This document shows positions 5,779 through 7,779 of a stretch of 7,779 nucleotides of DNA, piece after piece. How positions within the stretch are numbered: the first letter of the stretch is position 1; the number at the start of each line of letters is the position of its first letter. The position numbers and the translations under genes are program-made. Source of the stretch: Bacteroidota bacterium (lineage in GTDB: Bacteria > Bacteroidota > Bacteroidia > Cytophagales > Cyclobacteriaceae); NCBI GenBank assembly GCA_024643595.1, contig JAHEMS010000155.1:1-7779 (forward strand). Reading direction: 5' to 3'. The notes under the pieces are model-generated. The model searched no databases and was not told where the DNA came from. It saw nothing but the letters and a program-made list of their open reading frames with translations.

Positions 5779-7587
5779 CTACCTGAATTCATACCCCACT
5801 CCCATTAATTGAGTGAGCAACGTGTTGGGTGCGTCAGTAGCGATAGCACGACCTTCTAATTTAGGTGAAATCGGTGATACCTTTTCAAGATACTCCTGTA
5901 TTACCTGGTGAAGCGTCATGCCCATTCGTGTTGGTTCCTCAACCTCGTTCACCCGGCAAATCGTAGTGTCGGGATCCCCCTCCCGTTCGCACGCAATGAA
6001 CGTGTATTTTTTACCAAGGTCGAGGGGACTTCCCTTTACTTTAATTGAATTAACACGCTTGCCTGCCTCATTTCCAATAGTAAAATTGACTTCCATGCCA
6101 TTGAAACGAACTACCCAACCTCCAAAACGCTTAGCCGGATCTTTCGCAAACGCATTTTGTAATTCTTTTTCCATCCAATCCCATAATTGTCTGCCTGTTA
6201 TTCTTCCACGTTTTGCTTCGCTATCCACTGGCAGCATGCTCCACAAATAATCCATCGTAATTTCGGCAACACCCGTTTTTGGGTCCGGCACTAAAGGAGG
6301 GCAAAAACGGAAACCGTTGCTCAACGCAATATCCGGTTTATATTTCCACATAATTGCGTCTGTGATAAAATTATCCATGGGTGTTTCTATCACATAATAT
6401 CTCACCAAAGGAGTGGTAGTTTTACCGATCACACGATCCAGCTCTTTACGGTAGGGTTCGCGTGCCTTATTAACCAGTACTTTCATCTCCTCATCTTCTT
6501 TGTAGTGATCTGGATCTACATCCAGTAACTGATATGAATGATCTTTTATAACACCGTCTTCAATCACGATGTCCAGCTTTGCTACAAATGACCCAAACGC
6601 CCCAGGCTCAGTTACTTTGGCGTGCTTTCCTTCGATGGGAGTGCGAATACGTTCATGGGTATCAGCTCCAATGATATAATCCACCCCATTTGCTAATTCA
6701 CTATTAGCTAACCCAACTTGTTGTGCCAACCCCAAATGCGTAATCAAGAATACCATATCACATCGTTCATACTCACGAAGCAACTTAATATACTTTGTTA
6801 TATTCAATTCAGGATGGGTGAATTGGATGCTATCGCTATAGGCGGGGGGTTGACGTTTAGGTGTCAGCGGATCGTTGTATCCGATAAATCCAATTTTAAT
6901 ACCGGCAATAAATTTGATGAAGTAGGGAGGAAAAATCAGCTCACCATTGAATGCATCATTTGTTTTATGAAACATGTTTGCACAGACTTTAGGTCCATGG
7001 TAAGCAAACATATCCTTCATCATCATCTCCTTGCCATACACCACCTCCCAGTTGCCTGGCAACATCAAGTCATAACCGATATTGTTCATAAGCGGAACGA
7101 TGGCCTTGCCTTCCGTCATGGCTGCAACTCCTCCACCCTGAAAGCAATCACCACCATCAATCAGCAATGTATTTTCCGGGTTTTGATTTCTTAACTCGTT
7201 AATCATTGTTTTGAGGGTAGCATACCCTCCACGTTTTTTATATACTGGTTTTCCATTTTCAATAAAAAACTCGTCGTGGGTCAATAATTGAGAGTGTATA
7301 TCGGCCGTGTGTAACAATGTTAGTTGTTGAACTTTTCCTGTCTTAACTGCTGAAGAATTAGCCATCTCCTTACTCAAACCCACTACCTCATCTTGATTGA
7401 GGGCAGAAGCAGCCAGGGGCGAAATTAGCCCAGCCCCTACACCCAGCGCCAATCCCATACCTGATGCCTTTTTAAGAAATTCCCTTCGGCTGTTTTCCGA
7501 AACGGAAATGTGCAATTCTTTTTCCTGCTTAGAAATCGCTTCATGCTGACATGAAGAACATCCGCAAGCGGCCTGGTGATTTAACAT
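5779..7587 (-). CDS. Tat-exported SoxB-like thiosulfohydrolase/5'-nucleotidase family metallohydrolase
   Basis: A 602-residue protein. A twin-arginine signal, S-R34-R35-EFLKK, is followed by a hydrophobic stretch (43-59) and a likely cut after ASA62. Before it is an unusual 33-residue leader with C8-x-C10-x-x-C13. Residues 88-345 are a calcineurin-like dimetal domain: D96 and H98 (TADIH), D144 and D147 (DGGD), N179 (GNWE), H284 (THLG), D309 and H311 (GADTHE). Residues 385-575 are the 5'-nucleotidase C-terminal domain (DNFITDA, ALSNGFRF, RFGGWVVRF). GNWE with W in place of catalytic His, and the ALS-GFR and GG-VR motifs, point to the SoxB branch. SoxB hydrolyses sulfate from SoxYZ-bound thiosulfonate in the periplasm. 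This activity is inferred, since no SoxYZ or SoxAX is visible, and a nucleotidase-type role remains possible. The ATG lies 3 bp after the upstream hydroxylase stop, indicating co-transcription. Confidence 0.82.
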   Translation of the reverse strand: MLNHQAACGCSSCQHEAISKQEKELHISVSENSRREFLKKASGMGLALGVGAGLISPLAASALNQDEVVGLSKEMANSSAVKTGKVQQLTLLHTADIHSQLLTHDEFFIENGKPVYKKRGGYATLKTMINELRNQNPENTLLIDGGDCFQGGGVAAMTEGKAIVPLMNNIGYDLMLPGNWEVVYGKEMMMKDMFAYHGPKVCANMFHKTNDAFNGELIFPPYFIKFIAGIKIGFIGYNDPLTPKRQPPAYSDSIQFTHPELNITKYIKLLREYERCDMVFLITHLGLAQQVGLANSELANGVDYIIGADTHERIRTPIEGKHAKVTEPGAFGSFVAKLDIVIEDGVIKDHSYQLLDVDPDHYKEDEEMKVLVNKAREPYRKELDRVIGKTTTPLVRYYVIETPMDNFITDAIMWKYKPDIALSNGFRFCPPLVPDPKTGVAEITMDYLWSMLPVDSEAKRGRITGRQLWDWMEKELQNAFAKDPAKRFGGWVVRFNGMEVNFTIGNEAGKRVNSIKVKGSPLDLGKKYTFIACEREGDPDTTICRVNEVEEPTRMGMTLHQVIQEYLEKVSPISPKLEGRAIATDAPNTLLTQLMGVGYEFR

Positions 7588-7590
7588 AGT

Positions 7591-7779
7591 TTATTTTTTA
7601 AAGGGATAGAGAACTTGTTGAAGGAATGTTTTAGGAAATCGCTCGTCACCATTAAAACCCAACCGCTCATCCCTTCCATTTTTGGGGATATAATCAGTTC
7701 GGAACAGGTAATCCCAAATGCTAAGACTTATACCGTAATTTACGCCATATTGGTTAGGAAGTGTCTTTGCATGATGCCA
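7591..7779 (-). CDS. Sterol desaturase/fatty-acid hydroxylase family protein, C-terminal fragment
   Basis: The last 62 residues of a minus-strand gene that enters from the right edge; the stop is TAA at 7591-7593. The fragment begins W-H-H-A and continues with NQYGVNYGISLSIWDYLFRT. This matches the final histidine motif and the NYG...WD.LF.T signature of the integral-membrane di-iron hydroxylase superfamily (sterol desaturase/FA hydroxylase). It ends in a basic FKK tail. The family hydroxylates or desaturates lipid substrates in membranes; the substrate here cannot be told. The stop is 3 bp from the SoxB-like ATG, so the two are probably one transcription unit. The remaining histidine motifs and the start lie beyond the window. 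Confidence 0.8.
   Translation of the reverse strand, partial: WHHAKTLPNQYGVNYGISLSIWDYLFRTDYIPKNGRDERLGFNGDERFPKTFLQQVLYPFKK

Noticed and set aside
5918..6250. Open frame on the plus strand, 110 codons
   Set aside because: It is antisense to the nucleotidase C-terminal domain of the SoxB-like gene, with no domain of its own.
6718..7194. Open frame on the plus strand, 158 codons
   Set aside because: It is antisense to the SoxB-like gene, whose catalytic motifs span this stretch. No recognisable domain in the antisense frame.

Overview
This window looks like a chromosomal segment from a Bacteroidota bacterium, most likely of the Cytophagales/Flavobacteriia type. The signs are AT-rich intergenic DNA, start codons without clear Shine-Dalgarno sequences, -7 boxes of the Bacteroidota TAnnTTTG form, and a large secreted protein with surface modules typical of that phylum. 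No phage, insertion sequence, CRISPR, tRNA or rRNA was seen.

Layout: (1) 1-2169, minus strand: most of a secreted purple acid phosphatase-like protein with an N-terminal beta-sandwich module and C-terminal Ig-like modules. It runs off the left edge. (2) 2375-4344, minus strand: a three-gene operon with a CstB-like persulfide dioxygenase/double-rhodanese protein, an 80-residue membrane protein and a DUF2892/YgaP-type membrane protein. The last two are coupled by an ATGA overlap. (3) 4345-4649: a 305-bp divergent control region. (4) 4650-5030, plus strand: a cytoplasmic thioredoxin. (5) 5037-5636, minus strand: a class I SAM methyltransferase, tail-to-tail with the thioredoxin and sharing a bidirectional terminator that contains both stop codons. 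(6) 5779-7587, minus strand: a Tat-exported SoxB/5'-nucleotidase-family metallohydrolase. (7) 7591-7779, minus strand: the C-terminal end of a sterol desaturase/fatty-acid hydroxylase family protein, 3 bp upstream of (6) and probably in the same transcript.

A common theme is sulfur chemistry. The CstB-like enzyme would oxidise low-molecular-weight persulfides to sulfite and transfer sulfane sulfur. The DUF2892 partner is a domain fused to rhodanese in E. coli YgaP. The thioredoxin could handle persulfides and disulfides in the cytoplasm, and the SoxB-like enzyme belongs to a family that releases sulfate from protein-bound thiosulfonate. No SoxXA, SoxYZ or sulfide:quinone reductase is visible, so a full pathway cannot be claimed.

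The strongest non-coding signal is in the divergent region. The thioredoxin and CstB-like genes each have a Crp/Fnr-like GTAAC-N4-(G/A)T(T/C)AC site exactly 22 nt upstream of an ACCTTTGCA-containing -7 box. This is class II activator geometry and suggests that one regulator switches on both sides. Other points of note are a His-to-Asn change at the conserved GNHE motif of the phosphatase and a CxCxxC motif placed before the Tat signal of the SoxB-like protein.
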